NCBI GenBank assembly: GCA_002692965.1
Contig: NZNC01000019.1
Location: forward strand, 153,066-217,065
Reading direction: 5' to 3'
DNA length: 64,000 nt
DNA from: Haliea sp.
Lineage (GTDB): Bacteria; Pseudomonadota; Gammaproteobacteria; Pseudomonadales; Halieaceae
Program-made: the position numbers and the translations under genes
Notes under the pieces: generated by a model
The model's database searches: none
Told to the model about the DNA's origin: nothing
The model's input: only the letters and a program-made list of their open reading frames with translations
Shown here: piece after piece, positions 62,274 through 64,000 of the stretch
Layout of the letters: the number at the start of each line of letters is the position of its first letter
Position numbering within the stretch: position 1 is the stretch's first letter

Positions 62274-63905
62274 ATGAAGACACTCAAGCACAAACTGATC
62301 GTTTTTTTCATTGTCGCCCTGCTGATTCTCGGCAGCCTGACAGCCGTGACCCTGGTGATCACGCGTCAGGAGCAGGCCAACAATCGACTGTCGGAACAGA
62401 GCGTCGAGCATCTGCTTTTGCTGGATAGCGTGGTGACAACCCTGTTCGAGGCGGAATCGAGCCAGCGGGCCTATGCCGCGACGGGCAGCGGAATTTTTCT
62501 GGTAGAGCACCAGGTGCAGCGAGACCGCCTCGCCCGGGGCATTGCAGAGCTGGAAAGTGTTGCGAAGGCCCACAACGAGACATCGCTGGCGCGGGATTTC
62601 GTCGGGCTGGTTCGTCAGCGCCTGGCGATGATGGACGAGTTGATACTCACCGTCGAGGCACAGGGGAGTGATGCCGCAATCGACCAAATTGCGCTCGGCA
62701 CTGGCAAGCGCCTGATGGATCAAATCCGCAATTCGGCATCCGCGCTCCTCGGTTTTGAACACGACCAGATAACAGCGCGCAGCATGATTACCGAGCGACA
62801 TTTGCAGCAACTGCTGATGATGGTCCCGCTGGCATCCGGTGTAAGCATTGTGCTGTTCATCATCGCGATTGTCTTTACCCTCGCCGCGATGCGACGCAAT
62901 CAGCGTCTGCTCGACGAGCTCGACAGCACCGGTCGGGACATCAGGGTCATTAATGAGCTCAGCAGCAGCCTGCAATCCTCGGAGAGTCGTGAAGACGCAG
63001 CAGCTATCCTCAGTCACTACCTGACGAGGTTGTTTCCCGCGGCTGCGGGTGGCCTGTACCTGATGCGCTCATCGCGCAATCATCTGGAGCTGGTGGCCAC
63101 TTGGGGGGAGCCCGGTGACGCCATGGCGGTGTCCATGGCGCCATCGGATTGCTGGGCGCTGCGCCTGGGCAGGACCTATCAGCGAAGCGGCGACAGTGAT
63201 CTGCGTTGCCACCACCTGACCCTCGACGATCATTCCACCCTCTGTGTGCCACTGATGGCACAGGGGGATATTGTCGGCATGATTCACATTGAGAGCTCTA
63301 CCCTGGAGACACTGGAGAAGATCAAACCTCTCGCCGAATTCACCGGCACCCACATCGGCGCAGCGCTCGCCGGTATCTCGCTGCGGGAATCCCTGAGACA
63401 GCAGAATATCCGGGACCCTCTGACGGGTCTGTTCAACCGCAGATACCTTGAGGAAACCCTGGACCGCGAACTCCATCGCGCGCGCCGCGGCAATACGCGG
63501 CTCAGCCTGATCATGCTGGATATCGATCACTTCAAGCAGTTCAACGATCATCACGGGCACCAGGCGGGCGACCTGCTGCTCAAGGAGTTCGGCAATAACC
63601 TCCGGGCCCATGTGCGGGGGCAGGATATCGCCTGCCGTTACGGTGGTGAGGAGTTCATGCTGGTGATGCCGGAGGCCAGCCTGGAAAATGCGGTCAAACG
63701 CGCCGAGACACTCCGCCAGAGCCTGGTGTCCCTGGCGGTCGATTACCAGGGCGCCAGGCTGCCGAGCATCACCGCGTCCTTCGGCGTTGCCGCCTACCCC
63801 CAGGATGGTGATGACGCTGAAACCCTGCAGCGGCTGGCTGACCGGGCGCTCTACCATGCCAAGGCCAGTGGCCGAGACCAGGTGGCTGTCGTGGCGGATC
63901 TCTAG
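62274..63905 (+). CDS. membrane diguanylate cyclase (CHASE3-GAF-GGDEF)
   Basis: This is a 543-residue c-di-GMP synthase from ATG 62274 (MKTLKHKLIVFFIV); longer frames back to 62175 lack an equal start. There is a membrane helix (8-30), a CHASE3-type periplasmic sensor (about 35-175, with AESSQRAYAATG), and a second helix (about 183-206). A GAF-like domain (about 225-385) and the GGDEF domain with active site CRYGGEEFMLV follow. The RxxD inhibitory site (RGQD) lies five residues before it. The signal is unknown. It follows the pdxB block after a 193-bp gap in which I see nothing clear. Confidence 0.88.
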   Translation: MKTLKHKLIVFFIVALLILGSLTAVTLVITRQEQANNRLSEQSVEHLLLLDSVVTTLFEAESSQRAYAATGSGIFLVEHQVQRDRLARGIAELESVAKAHNETSLARDFVGLVRQRLAMMDELILTVEAQGSDAAIDQIALGTGKRLMDQIRNSASALLGFEHDQITARSMITERHLQQLLMMVPLASGVSIVLFIIAIVFTLAAMRRNQRLLDELDSTGRDIRVINELSSSLQSSESREDAAAILSHYLTRLFPAAAGGLYLMRSSRNHLELVATWGEPGDAMAVSMAPSDCWALRLGRTYQRSGDSDLRCHHLTLDDHSTLCVPLMAQGDIVGMIHIESSTLETLEKIKPLAEFTGTHIGAALAGISLRESLRQQNIRDPLTGLFNRRYLEETLDRELHRARRGNTRLSLIMLDIDHFKQFNDHHGHQAGDLLLKEFGNNLRAHVRGQDIACRYGGEEFMLVMPEASLENAVKRAETLRQSLVSLAVDYQGARLPSITASFGVAAYPQDGDDAETLQRLADRALYHAKASGRDQVAVVADL

Positions 63906-63932
63906 CAGGCCGTTGAAAAACTGTAGAAATCA

Positions 63933-64000
63933 ATGAATCGACAGCTCAGCATCGAAGTTGATTATCCTGAGTCCCTGAGATCTTGGCCTCCCGGGTTTCA
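63933..64000 (+). CDS. start of an unidentified ORF cut by the window edge
   Basis: An open frame from ATG 63933 reads MNRQLSIEVDYPESL and a few more residues to the edge. No ribosome site is evident. The sequence before it (GGCCGTTGAAAAACTG) has the look of some insertion-sequence ends, but this cannot be shown from 95 bp. Treat this entry as tentative. Confidence 0.25.
   Translation, partial: MNRQLSIEVDYPESLRSWPPGF

Noticed and set aside
63933..64000. Assignment of the edge ORF to an antitoxin-like UPF0175 family because of YPESL
   Set aside because: Only five residues agree, and the following residues do not fit.

Overview
The window is a GC-rich, densely coded chromosome segment of an aerobic gammaproteobacterium. 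ZipA, EpmC, TtcA, TusA, PdxB, a complete System I cytochrome c maturation operon and a sigma32-type htpG promoter all fit that class. The use of SMC rather than MukB, the large PstC/PstA permeases and the 2-oxoacid:acceptor oxidoreductase genes lead me to guess a marine lineage near Cellvibrionales/Halieaceae. That placement is inference from gene content. Except at the extreme right edge I see no phage, plasmid, CRISPR or clear insertion-sequence material. This is mostly core chromosome.

Layout. 1-3 kb: the end of a YbbA-like ABC ATPase and its FtsX-type permease. 3.0-4.6 kb (minus strand): malate dehydrogenase followed 2 bp later by a TetR regulator. 4.7-12.5 kb: ttcA, then ccmABCDEFGHI with mostly overlapping genes. 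12.7-19.9 kb: smc, zipA, ligA and a lytic-transglycosylase-like lipoprotein. 20.1-24.8 kb: a three-gene redox cluster (GltD-like FAD/iron-sulfur protein plus KorA- and KorB-like 2-oxoacid oxidoreductase subunits). 24.8-34.9 kb: a phosphate island, phoBR, pstSCAB, phoU and a porin, with three recognisable Pho boxes (before phoB, pstS and the porin). 35.0-36.2 kb: tRNA-Glu and hisC. 36.2-38.7 kb (minus): a FabH-like synthase and citrate synthase.

38.7-50.2 kb: divergent gltA and sdhCDAB-sucAB-lpd-sucCD promoters, then nine TCA genes ending in a strong terminator. 50.3-52.8 kb (minus): a lipoprotein hydrolase and a PAS-GGDEF diguanylate cyclase. 52.9-64 kb: htpG with a textbook heat-shock promoter, a DUF4892-like protein, folE, prmB, aroC, a small membrane protein, gcvR-like, a secreted methyltransferase-like protein, yheU, tusA, epmC, pdxB, a CHASE3-GAF-GGDEF cyclase and an unresolved partial ORF at the edge.

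How they work together. The window holds much of central carbon oxidation (mdh, gltA, sdh, suc, lpd) and a second possible route for 2-oxoacid oxidation through KorAB with its own electron-transfer subunit. It also holds the haem-attachment machinery for c-type cytochromes and a self-contained phosphate-starvation regulon. The most unusual observations are the KorAB/GltD-like module, a glycine in place of glutamate in the SMC ABC signature within a run of ten G, a perfect TATAAT placed so close to ccmC that its mRNA should be nearly leaderless, a hairpin that shares bases with the phoB Pho box, and inverted repeats in pseudoknot order between gltA and sdhC.
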